From Metabacillus bambusae (GTDB taxonomy: Bacteria; Bacillota; Bacilli; Bacillales; Bacillaceae), in the NCBI RefSeq assembly GCF_017497975.1, contig NZ_JAGDEL010000009.1, positions 1 to 64,000 of the forward strand: a stretch of DNA of 64,000 nt, given 5' to 3'. Positions 29,540 to 38,975 of this stretch are shown in pieces. The position numbers were made by a program, and so were the translations under genes. The notes beneath the pieces are model-generated. The model ran no database searches, had not been told where the DNA came from, and saw only the letters and a list, made by a program, of their open reading frames with translations. Positions within the stretch are counted from its first letter, which is position 1. The number at the start of each line of letters is the position of its first letter.

Positions 29540-31069
29540 TCAATTACGGATTAGGTAGTCAAATGCACCTAAGGATGCATTCGCGCCTGATCCCATCGAA
29601 ATAATGATTTGCTTATATGGATTATTCGTGCAGTCACCTGCAGCAAATACCCCTGGAATGTTTGTTGCTCCATGATTATCTACTACAATCTCACCGATTC
29701 TCGTACGTTCAATTGTTTCACCTAACCAATCGGTATTTGGTACTAAACCGATCTGAACAAATACGCCTGATAATTCAATATGCTGCTCAGCCCCTGTTTC
29801 ACGTTCAATATAGGTAATACCGTTTACCTTGTCGGTGCCGGTAATTTCTTTTGTTTGAACATTCTTTAGGACCGTTACATTAGGCAGACTGTATAAACGT
29901 TCTTGGAGAACAGAATCAGCTTTAAGTTCTGGCATAAATTCAAGAACTGTAACATGCTTCACAATTCCTGCAAGATCTATTGCTGCTTCAATACCGGAAT
30001 TACCGCCACCAATAACAGCAACGTGTTTTCCAGCAAACAATGGACCATCACAGTGAGGGCAGTATGCTACACCTTTATTCTTAAATTCAGCTTCACCAGG
30101 TACACCAACATTACGCCAACGAGCACCTGTTGAAAGGATCACGGTTTTACTCTTAAGAACAGCACCGTTTTCCAATTCAATTTCAATAAGGTCATTCTTT
30201 TCTAAGCGTTTGGCACGCTGTAAGTTCATGACATCAATATCGTACTCTTTCACATGTTCTTCAAGACTTGCAGCAAGTTTAGGACCTTCAGTGTATTTCA
30301 TACTAATAAAGTTTTCAATGCCCACCGTGTCCATAATTTGACCGCCAAAGCGTTCAGCGACAATACCTGTACGAATGCCTTTACGTGCTGCATAGATTGC
30401 TGCACTCGCACCCGCTGGTCCGCCTCCAACAACAAGCACATCAAATGGATCCTTATCGGCAAACTCTGAAGCATCTGGAGTACTACCTACCTTAGCAAGG
30501 ATTTCCTCTAGTGACATACGACCGCTACCGAACGATTCACCATTAAGGAACACTGTTGGTACTGCCATGATGCCTTTGCTTTCAACTTCTTCTTTAAACG
30601 CTGCACCATCAATCATGGTATGGGTAATGCCAGGGTTTAAAATGCTCATCAAGTTCAGTGCTTGTACAACATCAGGGCAATTGTGACAGCTTAGGCTGAT
30701 GTAAGATTCAAAGTGATATTCACCTTTTATACTCTTAATTTGGTCAATTACCTTTTGTTCAACCTTCGGAGCTCTTCCACTCACTTGCAGTAAAGCCAGC
30801 ACTAATGAAGTAAATTCGTGTCCAAGAGGGATACCAGCAAAAGTTACCCCAGTGTCTTCGCCGATACGGTTCACACTAAAGCTTGGTGTTTTTGGTAATT
30901 CTGAGTTCTCAACTTTAATTTTTGATGACATAGTGGCTAATTCATCGACTAAAGCCAACATGTCACGTGAAACGTCATCAGATCCTGCGCTAACTTTGAG
31001 AAGCACATTACCTTCCATCAGTTCAAGATATTGGGCTAATTGTGCTTTAATATCTGCATCTAGTATCAT
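29540..31069 (-). CDS. ahpF: Alkyl hydroperoxide reductase subunit F
   Basis: The protein has 509 residues. The N-terminal tandem thioredoxin-like domain (1 to about 195) has the CHNC pair Cys128/Cys131. An FAD-binding domain follows (GGGPAGASAAIYAARKG, about 212-228), then the thioredoxin-reductase-type CPHC pair (about 340) and the NADH-binding GGGNSGIEAAIDLAG. It passes electrons from NADH to AhpC in the cytoplasm. It starts 14 bp after ahpC in the same operon, behind GGAG. Confidence 0.96.
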   Translation of the reverse strand: MILDADIKAQLAQYLELMEGNVLLKVSAGSDDVSRDMLALVDELATMSSKIKVENSELPKTPSFSVNRIGEDTGVTFAGIPLGHEFTSLVLALLQVSGRAPKVEQKVIDQIKSIKGEYHFESYISLSCHNCPDVVQALNLMSILNPGITHTMIDGAAFKEEVESKGIMAVPTVFLNGESFGSGRMSLEEILAKVGSTPDASEFADKDPFDVLVVGGGPAGASAAIYAARKGIRTGIVAERFGGQIMDTVGIENFISMKYTEGPKLAASLEEHVKEYDIDVMNLQRAKRLEKNDLIEIELENGAVLKSKTVILSTGARWRNVGVPGEAEFKNKGVAYCPHCDGPLFAGKHVAVIGGGNSGIEAAIDLAGIVKHVTVLEFMPELKADSVLQERLYSLPNVTVLKNVQTKEITGTDKVNGITYIERETGAEQHIELSGVFVQIGLVPNTDWLGETIERTRIGEIVVDNHGATNIPGVFAAGDCTNNPYKQIIISMGSGANASLGAFDYLIRN

Positions 31070-31083
31070 TAATCTCTTACTCC

Positions 31084-31647
31084 TTAAATTTTCCCTACAA
31101 GATCAAGGCTTGGCTTTAATGTTGCAGAACCTTCTTGCCATTTTGCTGGGCAAACTTCACCTGGATTGTTGCGTACATATTGTGCTGCTTTAATTTTGTT
31201 AACTAGAGTGCTTGCATCACGGCCGATTCCACCCGCATTGATTTCAACTGCTTGAACGATACCGTCTGGATCGATGATGAAAGTTCCACGATCAGCAAGA
31301 CCTTCTTCTTCGTTTAGTACATCGAAGTTGCGAGAGATTTTTTGTGAAGGGTCACCAATCATAATATATTCAATTTTGCCAATCGCTTCTGAGTGATCGT
31401 GCCATGCCTTATGAGTAAAGTGAGTATCAGTTGAAACAGAATACACTTCAACCCCAAGATCTTTTAAAGTTGCGTATTGATTTTGAAGATCCTCAAGCTC
31501 AGTAGGGCATACGAATGTAAAGTCTGCTGGATAAAAGCAAACTACGCTCCATTTTCCTTTTAGGTTTTCTTCAGAAACTTGGATAAAATCTCCGTTATGA
31601 AAAGCTTGTGCTTTGAATGGTTGTACTTCTTTTCCAATTAATGACAT
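31084..31647 (-). CDS. ahpC: Alkyl hydroperoxide reductase subunit C (peroxiredoxin)
   Basis: The protein has 187 residues and is a typical 2-Cys peroxiredoxin with peroxidatic Cys47 in FTFVCPTE and resolving Cys166 in GEVCPAKW. It reduces hydrogen peroxide and organic hydroperoxides and is re-reduced by AhpF, encoded next. AGGAGG precedes the ATG. A PerR-box-like site lies about 120 bp upstream. Confidence 0.97.
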   Translation of the reverse strand: MSLIGKEVQPFKAQAFHNGDFIQVSEENLKGKWSVVCFYPADFTFVCPTELEDLQNQYATLKDLGVEVYSVSTDTHFTHKAWHDHSEAIGKIEYIMIGDPSQKISRNFDVLNEEEGLADRGTFIIDPDGIVQAVEINAGGIGRDASTLVNKIKAAQYVRNNPGEVCPAKWQEGSATLKPSLDLVGKI

Positions 31648-31763
31648 AATTAATGTTCCTCCTAGTGTTTTTGTAAATTTTTAATTAGCTAGTTTTGGAC
31701 AGATAGTCAAAACTTTAAATAACCAATAATAACTATAATTTCTTCTTAGTTTTTATTAGTTAT

Positions 31764-31778
31764 AAATAATAATTCTAA
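31764..31778 (-). promoter_or_regulatory. Candidate PerR box upstream of ahpC
   Basis: TTAGAATTATTATTT on the minus strand matches the PerR/Per-box consensus TTATAATNATTATAA at 12 of 15 positions. AhpC-AhpF is a standard PerR target in Bacillus. The region is very AT-rich, so the match is only moderate evidence. Confidence 0.45.
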
Positions 31779-32154
31779 TTCAAAATTAATTATTATATAA
31801 ATCTCATTATTTTGTCAAGGATAATACTTGATCTATCGATATTTATTTTAATCGCTATTGTGTATCAAATATTGTAGGTTCTATGGAATCCATGGTTATT
31901 GTAAAAGGATCTAAATTGATTATGGTGGTAAAACTTAAATTTTCAATTATTATCAACATTTCTCAATAACTGATATTTTGGGAGTAGTATGAAATGTTCT
32001 TGATTTATTTTAAAAAATGATGGGGACATTTGATGAGGAAGATTGCACAAGTGGCTAAGAAGTCAAAGTTATATCTTTCATTACGAACGATATAAAGCTC
32101 TATAAAGCTCTAAAATAATAAATAATAACTAGGAAGATGTGTAAGTACCTTAAA

Positions 32155-32199
32155 ATAAAAATATGGTTGTTACCTAAATAACTGGTTAACAACCATATC
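32155..32199 (-). terminator. Terminator of the siderophore permease genes
   Basis: ATATGGTTGTTA and TAACAACCATAT form a 12-bp stem, and TTTTTATTTT follows on the minus strand. Confidence 0.85.
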
Positions 32200-32221
32200 T
32201 TCGTATTAAAGGTTGAAATAT

Positions 32222-33247
32222 TTAAACATTTCTAATCAGTAAATAAATAAAATAGGGTGCACCTAAAATGGAAACAACAATTCCGACTGGTAGCTCCATA
32301 GGTGCCATGATGACTCTTCCTAAAGTATCAGCGGATAAAAGCAGTAACCCACCTAAGGCTGCAGTTAGTGGCAATACTTTTGCATGTGTAGCTCCTACTA
32401 ATCTTCTAGCAATATGTGGTGCAATTAAACCTAAAAACGTAATGCCGCCACCTACTGAAACACATGCCCCTGCTAAAGCAACGGAAATGAATAATAATAG
32501 TCTACGTTCCTGCTCTACTCGAACACCAACTCCGATTGCAATTGAATCACTTAATCTCATAACATCTAAAACTTTTGATTTAAATATCGTAATGGGTATT
32601 AGAATAATTAACCAAGGTAATAGCGTCCAAACGAATGTCCAATTTGTCCCCCAGATTGTTCCAGACAGCCAGATAATCGCCTTCATAAAATTGTTTGGTT
32701 CCATTTTCATTTGAAAGATAATCATACCTGCACCGAATGCTGCGTTTATGCCAATCCCTACTAGTAAAAGTCTTACTGGTGTAACCTGTCCATTTTTCCA
32801 TGATAGGGCGTAGATTAAAAAGGCTGCAAGAAATGCACCTAATAAAGCAGTGAATGGCATGATAAATACAGATGCCCACCCAGTGAAAAATCCAGTTCCT
32901 TGGAAGAAAAACATATATAAAACGACCGCAAAGCCAGCTCCCGAATTAATCCCTAAAATTCCAGGGTCAGCTAACGGATTTTGAGAAATCCCCTGAAGAA
33001 TCGCTCCAGACACTGCGATACCCATACCCACAAGGATTGCTAATACAATCCTAGGTAAACGAAATTGGAAAATGGTTAATTCATTTTGTGGAGTTCCATT
33101 TCCTAATAAGGTTGTCATAACCACATTAAAGGGGATTTTTATTTGCCCTGCATTAATACTAATGATAAATACAATAGCAGTTAAAAATAGAGTAATGATC
33201 AGTAATGCTCTATACTTATTTGCTCTTTTTAAAAAATTCATTCTCAT
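32222..33247 (-). CDS. yfhA: Iron-siderophore ABC transporter permease (FecCD family)
   Basis: The protein has 341 residues and about nine or ten membrane helices. FecCD features include LPRIVLAILVGMGIAVSGAILQGISQNPLADPGILGINSG-type sequence (about 52-93) and the late GLIAPHIARRLVG motif (about 268-280). It is the second half of a heterodimeric permease with the preceding gene, and the start codon overlaps that stop by one base. Gene order and the divergent binding protein match yfiY/yfiZ-yfhA of B. subtilis (schizokinen/arthrobactin uptake). Confidence 0.9.
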   Translation of the reverse strand: MRMNFLKRANKYRALLIITLFLTAIVFIISINAGQIKIPFNVVMTTLLGNGTPQNELTIFQFRLPRIVLAILVGMGIAVSGAILQGISQNPLADPGILGINSGAGFAVVLYMFFFQGTGFFTGWASVFIMPFTALLGAFLAAFLIYALSWKNGQVTPVRLLLVGIGINAAFGAGMIIFQMKMEPNNFMKAIIWLSGTIWGTNWTFVWTLLPWLIILIPITIFKSKVLDVMRLSDSIAIGVGVRVEQERRLLLFISVALAGACVSVGGGITFLGLIAPHIARRLVGATHAKVLPLTAALGGLLLLSADTLGRVIMAPMELPVGIVVSILGAPYFIYLLIRNV

Positions 33248-34287
33248 TACAAGCCCCTCCCTTCCTTACGAGCTAAATAGAGGAAAAAGGGAACACCAAT
33301 AATGGCCGTTACTGCCCCAACAGGCGTTTCAAACGGTGGATTCACCATTCGTCCAACAATATCAGCTGCAATTAATAGTATGCCACCTAAAATTGCAGAG
33401 AAGGGGATAATCCATCGATAATCAGTTCCTACCAAAAACCTTGTAATATGAGGAATCACTAATCCAATAAATCCAATCATTCCTGCAATCGACACCGCAG
33501 CTCCTGTTAGTAATAACACAACAATCGTTCCTGAAAGTTTCACTAGACTTGTATTTTGTCCAAGGCCTTTGGCTGTTTCCTCACCCAAGCTTAATATCGA
33601 AATTGAACGAGAAAGGAAAAGAGCGAAAACAAGCCCACCCAAAATAAATGGTAGCGCAAAATAGATATGCTGAGGCTGCACACTAGAAACGCCCCCTACA
33701 AACCAATAGCTAATATCTTTTGAAATATTGAATTTGATTCCAGTCGCTGTAGATAAAGAGCTTAGTAGGGATGTAATTGCTGATCCAGCCAAAGCTAGCT
33801 TAACAGGAGTAATCCCACCTTTAGAAAGCGATGATATGCCAAAGACTAAAGTAGCACCTACACCTGCTCCGATAAAGGAAAACATCATTAAACCCAAGTA
33901 CGTAATACCAGGTATAAATGCAAGTGCAATGGCAATTAAGAAGGAAGAGCCTGCTGTAACTCCCATGATGGAGGGTGAAGCAAGTGGATTCCTTGTCATC
34001 CCTTGCATAATGGCTCCAGAAACTGCTAAAGCAGCTCCTACACATATTGCCGCAATGGCACGAGGCAATCGTAGCTCTCGGATAATAATGTGAGCAGAAT
34101 TTTCTTTGTCAAATTGAAATATTGCGTAAACCACGTCGCGATAGCTTAAATTAGCTGCACCAAAATGAATTGAAATGATAATGGAGAAGAACAAAAGTAC
34201 TATACCAAAAAGCAATATACTCAAACTTACAAGCTGGTTTCTATTTGGATGTGGTGGGGGATGATCCGTTCGTGATTTTAAATTCAT
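33247..34287 (-). CDS. yfiZ: Iron-siderophore ABC transporter permease (FecCD family)
   Basis: The protein has 346 residues and about ten membrane helices, with LPRAIAAICVGAALAVSGAIMQ, then GMTRNPLASPSIMGV, and the GLVIPHITRFLVG coupling region (about 280-292). It pairs with the next gene to form the membrane channel. No ATPase gene is present in the cluster, which fits B. subtilis, where these permeases use a shared ATPase (YusV) encoded elsewhere. AAAGGGAAG precedes the ATG. Confidence 0.9.
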   Translation of the reverse strand: MNLKSRTDHPPPHPNRNQLVSLSILLFGIVLLFFSIIISIHFGAANLSYRDVVYAIFQFDKENSAHIIIRELRLPRAIAAICVGAALAVSGAIMQGMTRNPLASPSIMGVTAGSSFLIAIALAFIPGITYLGLMMFSFIGAGVGATLVFGISSLSKGGITPVKLALAGSAITSLLSSLSTATGIKFNISKDISYWFVGGVSSVQPQHIYFALPFILGGLVFALFLSRSISILSLGEETAKGLGQNTSLVKLSGTIVVLLLTGAAVSIAGMIGFIGLVIPHITRFLVGTDYRWIIPFSAILGGILLIAADIVGRMVNPPFETPVGAVTAIIGVPFFLYLARKEGRGL

Positions 34288-34315
34288 ATAAACAACTTCC
34301 CTTTAAAAATAATAG

Positions 34316-34371
34316 TTGACAATAAGAGGTTAATATAATTAAATAAATTATGAAATTGAGAATCATTATCA
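34316..34371. promoter_or_regulatory. Fur box in the divergent yfiY/yfiZ promoter region
   Basis: TGAGAATCATTATCA (34357-34371) matches the Fur/19-mer core TGATAATNATTATCA at all but one defined position. A TTGACA at 34316-34321 is a possible -35 element for yfiY. The site lies between the two divergent transcripts and would repress both when iron is plentiful. Confidence 0.85.
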
Positions 34372-34415
34372 TACATAATAACGTTTATTCTAGCACAATT
34401 TTAGGAGGATTTAAA

Positions 34416-35411
34416 TTGTATAAAGAAATAAAAGGTAAAAAACTGTTGAGGTTAATTGGAGTAGGGTTATTAGCGCTAGCCTTAGCTGCTTGTAGTGAAA
34501 AGGAAGCCACTCAAGGACAAAGCTCAGCAAAAGAATCAGATCAGACATCAAGCGAAAGCAAAGAAGCACAGACAAGAACATTAACTGATGCTATGGGGAA
34601 TGAGGTAGAGGTCCCTGCTAATCCGGAACGAATCATCGCTAGCTATCTTGAAGATAATCTTGTTGCTCTTGGAGTTAAGCCTGTTGCTCAATGGAGTGTT
34701 AATGATGGGAAAAGTATCCAAGGATATTTACAAAATGGCCTAAAAGACATCCCAACTATTCCACATGATCTTCCATTTGAAGCTGTTCAAGAAATGAACC
34801 CGGACTTAATTATTATGGATTCTGCTAGTATGGTCGAAGGTGGGAAATACGAGCAGTACAGTCAGATAGCCCCAACCTATGTAATTGGAACTGAAGTAAA
34901 TAACGACTGGCGAGATGAATTAATTCAAGTTGGAAAGGTACTTGGTAAGGAAGACCTTGCTCAGCAGGCTTTAGATAATTATGATACTAAGGCTGCTGAG
35001 GCAAAAGCGACAATTGAAGAGGAATTAGGTAATCCTTCAGTTGCAGCAATATGGTTAGTTGGTGGCAAGTTTTTCATGGTGAGTGAAACACTTTCAAGCG
35101 GTGCGGTCATGTATGGTGATTTAGGTTTGAAAGTACCTGAAGTCGTAAAAGAAATATCTGCTAGTGCAACAGGGAACTGGAGTGAGATTTCATTAGAGAA
35201 ACTAGCAGAATTAGACGCTGATCATCTCTTCTTAATTAATAGTGATGCTGCTACTGGTTCAGCACCATTGAGTGAGAATTTATGGAAAAGTATACCTGCT
35301 GTAGAGGCCGGGGATCTTTATGAATTCTCTCCTGATGAAAGCTGGTTATATACAGGAACAATTGCAAATGAACAAATTATTGATCATATATTAAACAGCT
35401 TAGTGAAATAA
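34416..35411 (+). CDS. yfiY: Siderophore-binding lipoprotein
   Basis: The protein has 331 residues from the TTG at 34416, which has AGGAGG nine bases upstream. An in-frame ATG at 34350 is rejected because its first codons are the Fur box and it has no ribosome binding site. The signal peptide ends in a lipobox, LALAACS, so the mature protein is anchored by a lipid-modified Cys. The rest is a class III periplasmic-binding fold (TLTDAMGNEVEVPANPERIIASY at its start). It captures ferric hydroxamate-type siderophores for YfiZ-YfhA. The name follows strong resemblance to B. subtilis YfiY. Confidence 0.92.
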   Translation: MYKEIKGKKLLRLIGVGLLALALAACSEKEATQGQSSAKESDQTSSESKEAQTRTLTDAMGNEVEVPANPERIIASYLEDNLVALGVKPVAQWSVNDGKSIQGYLQNGLKDIPTIPHDLPFEAVQEMNPDLIIMDSASMVEGGKYEQYSQIAPTYVIGTEVNNDWRDELIQVGKVLGKEDLAQQALDNYDTKAAEAKATIEEELGNPSVAAIWLVGGKFFMVSETLSSGAVMYGDLGLKVPEVVKEISASATGNWSEISLEKLAELDADHLFLINSDAATGSAPLSENLWKSIPAVEAGDLYEFSPDESWLYTGTIANEQIIDHILNSLVK

Positions 35412-35413
35412 GA

Positions 35414-35448
35414 ATGAGGCTATTACTTTTTATGGTAATAGCCTTTTT
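35414..35448 (+). terminator. Terminator of yfiY
   Basis: GGCTATTAC and GTAATAGCC pair over seven bases, followed by TTTTTT. Confidence 0.9.
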
Positions 35449-35452
35449 TAAT

Positions 35453-35636
35453 ATTTAAGCTCTGTTAAACTTTGTTGTTGATTTCCGCTGCAAGCGTTCG
35501 CTTTCAGCGGGCGGTCCGGGAGCCTGTTGTGGGGTCTCCATTGGACTCACACTCTCACTGGAGTCTCACACGTATCCGTTCTAATCAACAAAGTACCAAA
35601 CTCAACAGTGAGCTTTAACAGATCCACTATTAAAGA
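35453..35636. repeat. MITE-like repeat, divergent subfamily, copy 1
   Basis: The core (TTCGCTTTCAGCGGGCGG at about 35503-35520, then GGAGTCTC and CCGTTCTAATCAAC at its end) is clearly related to the three elements at 41.9, 43.2 and 47.8 kb. The ends differ: CTGTTAAA on the left and TTTAACAG on the right, as in the copy at 57.75 kb. I see no convincing target duplication. From its end to 35941 nothing else was recognised. Confidence 0.7.
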
Positions 35637-35941
35637 TATCTAGTACTAAGGAAGATTAGTCTGTACCCCTATTTCAACGGTTTGCTATTTTGCAGAACCG
35701 TGGAGTTGTCATGGGATGATCTATTTCTATTGATAATTGTTTCATGGTGTTACTTTCCATTCTAATTTTAACAAATTCAGCGAAGTTTTATCTTTCGGGC
35801 AGTGTGAACGGTTTGGCAAAGGATCACTTCTTGTTATAATGAAACAAGAAATGAACAGGTAACGATTGCGATAATCAATTAATGTTTGATAAATATCGCA
35901 TGAAGTGAAGCTGAAATAGATTATTAAAGGATGAAAATTAA

Positions 35942-36895
35942 TTGGACATTAAAGACCAAAAAATGAACTATGTATATACTTACTCCTATCCTGATGATGA
36001 AAGTTCTTTGTGTGCTTTGGAAATGCGCTCTTTTTTCGGAAAGGAGTCTAAGTCTAAAGTTCTGGAAAGCCCAGTAAAGGTTAATCCCACGCGAAGCCCG
36101 TTTATTAAGGAAAGAATTGATGTGAGATATGAGGGGGAAAGCCTTCAGGACCTTGTCAAAAAGGTAAAAGCTCTACAATTAGCAGAGGAGACATTTAAAG
36201 TTATTTATGTAATAAATGGAGGGCTTGCAAAAACTGAAAAAGAAGGCTTTGAGAAACGACGTTCAGTAGAGCGAGAGATTGGATTGCATGTCAACGGTGA
36301 AGCAGATTTTCATAATCCAGATCGATTGTTTGGGGTCATGAATGTAAACGGACGATGGGTATTCGGTGACTACACCAAAAGTGAGGCGGTTTGGCTTAAA
36401 CATCAAAAGAAGCCTCATGGTTATTCAACTGCGCTCAACACACGTGTTGCAAGGGCGGTAGTGAATATCGCCATTCCAGATCCAAGTGGAATAAAGGCAA
36501 TCGACCCATGCTGTGGGATTGGGACAGTACTAGTTGAAGCTCGATCAATGGGGATTGATATAGTGGGAAGTGACCGAAATTACCTAATCCTGAATGGAGC
36601 ACGAGAAAACATCGAACATTTTGGTTTAACTGGAGAAGTAAATTTAGCAGATATCAGAGATATAACTAATGATTATGATGTAGCGATTATTGATTTACCT
36701 TACAATTTGTGTTCAGTCATAACAGATGAAGAAAAACTGGAAATGCTCCAGAGCGCACGGAGGTTTGCAAAGAAAGTGGTTGTGGTAACAATCGAACCGA
36801 TAGATGAGGTTTTAAAAAACGCGGGATTTGCTATTATTGATCGAGCTGTCGCAAAAAAAGGGACGTTTATTCGTGAAGTGATCGTCTGTAAGTGA
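35942..36895 (+). CDS. TRM11-like SAM-dependent RNA methyltransferase
   Basis: The protein has 317 residues. The N-terminal third lacks a clear THUMP domain. The C-terminal Rossmann methyltransferase has motif I DPCCGIGTVLVEA (about 184-196) and the catalytic IIDLPYNL (about 240-247), a variant of the N/D-PP-Y motif of enzymes that methylate exocyclic nitrogen in RNA or DNA. Similar Bacillus proteins are labelled TRM11 family. The RNA target is unknown. The TTG start is chosen because AAAGGATG lies at the right distance, while the in-frame ATG at 35963 has no such site. Confidence 0.8.
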   Translation: MDIKDQKMNYVYTYSYPDDESSLCALEMRSFFGKESKSKVLESPVKVNPTRSPFIKERIDVRYEGESLQDLVKKVKALQLAEETFKVIYVINGGLAKTEKEGFEKRRSVEREIGLHVNGEADFHNPDRLFGVMNVNGRWVFGDYTKSEAVWLKHQKKPHGYSTALNTRVARAVVNIAIPDPSGIKAIDPCCGIGTVLVEARSMGIDIVGSDRNYLILNGARENIEHFGLTGEVNLADIRDITNDYDVAIIDLPYNLCSVITDEEKLEMLQSARRFAKKVVVVTIEPIDEVLKNAGFAIIDRAVAKKGTFIREVIVCK

Positions 36896-36900
36896 GGAAA

Positions 36901-36953
36901 GGGGGACAGTCCCTCGCCGCTTTACAGCTTTAATGTTGTGAGGGACTGTCCCC
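36901..36953. repeat. Inverted repeat after the methyltransferase gene
   Basis: GGGGACAGTCCCTC and GAGGGACTGTCCCC form a perfect 14-bp stem over a 25-base loop, seven bases after the stop. No T tract follows. Similar GGGACAGTCCC palindromes are scattered in Bacillaceae genomes, from memory. Confidence 0.75.
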
Positions 36954-37084
36954 TGATGAGTAGACTATATATCGATTTTTTCCTTGTCTTTTAGCAATAT
37001 AATCATATATTTTTAATACCCTTGCGAAAAGAATATAAATGTTGTACTCTTATATATGTTTTTAATAAAAGATAAATATGATGA

Positions 37085-37250
37085 TCTTCTTATTAAGAGA
37101 GACGGAGGGACTGGCCCAATGAAGTCTCGGCAGCAGGCTCAAGATGAGTGCTGTGCCAAATCCAGCAAGCGAAAATGCTTGAAAGATGAGAAGGGTGTTT
37201 TATTATAATAAGGCCTCTTCTAGTTGTTTGAAAAGAAGAGGTTTTTTATT
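37085..37250 (+). promoter_or_regulatory. SAM-I (S-box) riboswitch with terminator
   Basis: The conserved S-box core AGAGACGGAGGGACTGGCCC is at 37096-37115, followed by GAAGTCTCGGCAGC. P1 is formed by CTTCTTAT (about 37086) and ATGAGAAG (about 37186). A terminator with CCTCTTC and GAAGAGG and a T-rich tail lies at 37213-37250. With SAM bound, transcription of the downstream transporter would stop. This marks that gene as part of methionine metabolism. Confidence 0.95.
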
Positions 37251-37318
37251 TTTCCTTCATATATGATGATGGAGTGAAAGAAAAAGGTGTTTTGTAAAAA
37301 AATAGTGAGGTGTTCATC

Positions 37319-38614
37319 ATGAGTACAGACAGAAAAGGGAATCCATGGGCGCTTTTGCCCTTTGTCGTGTTTTTAATAATCTTTATTGGCTCTGGAATCG
37401 TAACAGGAGACTTTTATAAATTTCCAGTTATAGTGGCGATTACAATCGCAGCAGCTGTCGCTTTAGCAACGAATCGAAAAGAGTCATTTAATCAGAAGGT
37501 TGAGATCTTTTGTAAGGGTGCCGGTGACACAAACATTATGTTAATGGTCTTAATTTTCCTTTTAGCTGGTGCTTTTTCAGAAGTCGCAAAGGGAATGGGT
37601 GCGGTTGATTCAACGGTGAATCTTGCATTATCAGTTGTACCACAAAACTTATTAATGGTTGGTATATTCATAATTGCATGTTTCATTTCTCTATCTATGG
37701 GGACAAGTATGGGAACAATTGTAGCACTTGCACCAATAGGTGTAGGAATTAGTGAGCAAACTGATATTTCACTGGCACTTTCAATGGCGGCTGTTATTGG
37801 TGGTGCGATGTTCGGTGATAATTTGTCTTTTATTTCAGATACAACGATTGCTGCTGTGCGCACACAAGGTACAAAAATGAAAGATAAGTTTAAAGTGAAT
37901 TTTTTCATTGTCTTACCAGCAGCAATAATCGCTTGTGTTATTTTAGGGTTTTTAACAATCGGAGAACAGGCAGCTATCACACAGCATTCATATAGTTGGT
38001 TTAAAATTTTACCATATATCTGTGTGCTTATCACAGCACTAGCAGGGGTCAATGTATTCCTCGTACTTTTCATTGGAGTCGTTTTTTCAGGAATTATTGG
38101 ATTAGCAGATGGCAGTTACCGCTTAATGGATATCATTCAACAAATAGGCAATGGAATGTCTGGGATGTATGAGATCTCTTTCCTTGCCATATTAATTGCA
38201 GGGATGGTGGGAGTGATTAAACATAATGGAGGTATTGATTATCTTCTCTATAAGGTGACACGCAATATTAAATCAAAAAAGGGTGCTGAATTTAGCATTG
38301 CTGGACTTGTTAGTTTAACAGATCTTTCAACTGCAAATAATACAATTTCTATTATCATCACGGGTCCGCTTGCTAAAAATATTGCCGATAATTATGACAT
38401 AGATCCACGTAAGTCAGCAAGCTTGTTAGATATTTTTTCGTGCTGTATCCAAGGGTTAATCCCATATGGAGCACAACTGCTTGTAGCTGCAGGGGTTGCA
38501 AATATATCACCAGTAAGTATTTTACAATATTCATTTTATCCATTATTAATTGGTGTATGTGGAGTGATATCAATTTTGATTGGTTATCCACGATTTGGGC
38601 GAATTAGGAATTGA
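37319..38614 (+). CDS. metT: Predicted methionine transporter, NhaC superfamily
   Basis: The protein has 431 residues from the ATG at 37319, which has GAGGTG six bases upstream. A GTG nine bases earlier overlaps that site. It has about 11 membrane helices of the NhaC antiporter superfamily. A central motif is GGAMFGDNLSFISDTTIAA (about 160-178). By sequence alone it would be called a Na+/H+ antiporter. The S-box directly upstream matches the MetT proteins that comparative genomics predicted to carry methionine. It is monocistronic with a terminator. Confidence 0.85.
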   Translation: MSTDRKGNPWALLPFVVFLIIFIGSGIVTGDFYKFPVIVAITIAAAVALATNRKESFNQKVEIFCKGAGDTNIMLMVLIFLLAGAFSEVAKGMGAVDSTVNLALSVVPQNLLMVGIFIIACFISLSMGTSMGTIVALAPIGVGISEQTDISLALSMAAVIGGAMFGDNLSFISDTTIAAVRTQGTKMKDKFKVNFFIVLPAAIIACVILGFLTIGEQAAITQHSYSWFKILPYICVLITALAGVNVFLVLFIGVVFSGIIGLADGSYRLMDIIQQIGNGMSGMYEISFLAILIAGMVGVIKHNGGIDYLLYKVTRNIKSKKGAEFSIAGLVSLTDLSTANNTISIIITGPLAKNIADNYDIDPRKSASLLDIFSCCIQGLIPYGAQLLVAAGVANISPVSILQYSFYPLLIGVCGVISILIGYPRFGRIRN

Positions 38615-38624
38615 ATCGGTTACA

Positions 38625-38662
38625 AAAAGCTAACCTTCACTTATAAAGTTGGGTTAGTTTTT
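38625..38662 (+). terminator. Terminator of metT
   Basis: GCTAACC and GGGTTAG pair over 15 bases and are followed by T7. Confidence 0.85.
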
Positions 38663-38975
38663 TTGTATTTAAATTTGTTCCATACAAGGTAATTAATTAG
38701 TGATAAAAAGACTAGTTTGGGAAACGAAAATCATTTCGTAAATTAAAAGGACTTTTTTCTTTTTATGAATGGACTGCTTTATACAGGTAAATATAATACA
38801 TAAGCATGATTTTGGTGTTTCTCTTAAGGGATTCACAAAACATCCATTTAAATTTCAGGTTGGGTTTGGTAAGATCAAATGGTTGTCTGATGACCGACAA
38901 CTAAAACCTATCAAGTAATGGTAAGCACATACTTCTAGTACTTAACTGAACTTGATACATCATGAGGTGACAATA
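38663..38975. other. Upstream region of the nucleoside transporter gene
   Basis: I looked for a purine riboswitch or a known operator and found none in these 313 bases. The gene's ribosome binding site GAGGTGA is at 38964-38970. Confidence 0.4.

Larger units (their letters stand above)
31648..32221. other. Intergenic region, 574 bp
   Basis: It holds the ahpC promoter region with a PerR-like site, about 350 bp without a recognised gene (a 20-codon open frame at 32033-32095 encodes AQVAKKSK, see the small peptide at 20863) and the terminator at 32155-32199. Confidence 0.45.

Noticed and set aside
37492-38073. A 193-codon open frame antisense to metT
   Set aside because: It is a shadow of the membrane protein's codons with no start signal or family.
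38663-38975. Purine riboswitch before the nucleoside transporter
   Set aside because: I looked for the conserved aptamer loops and did not find them.
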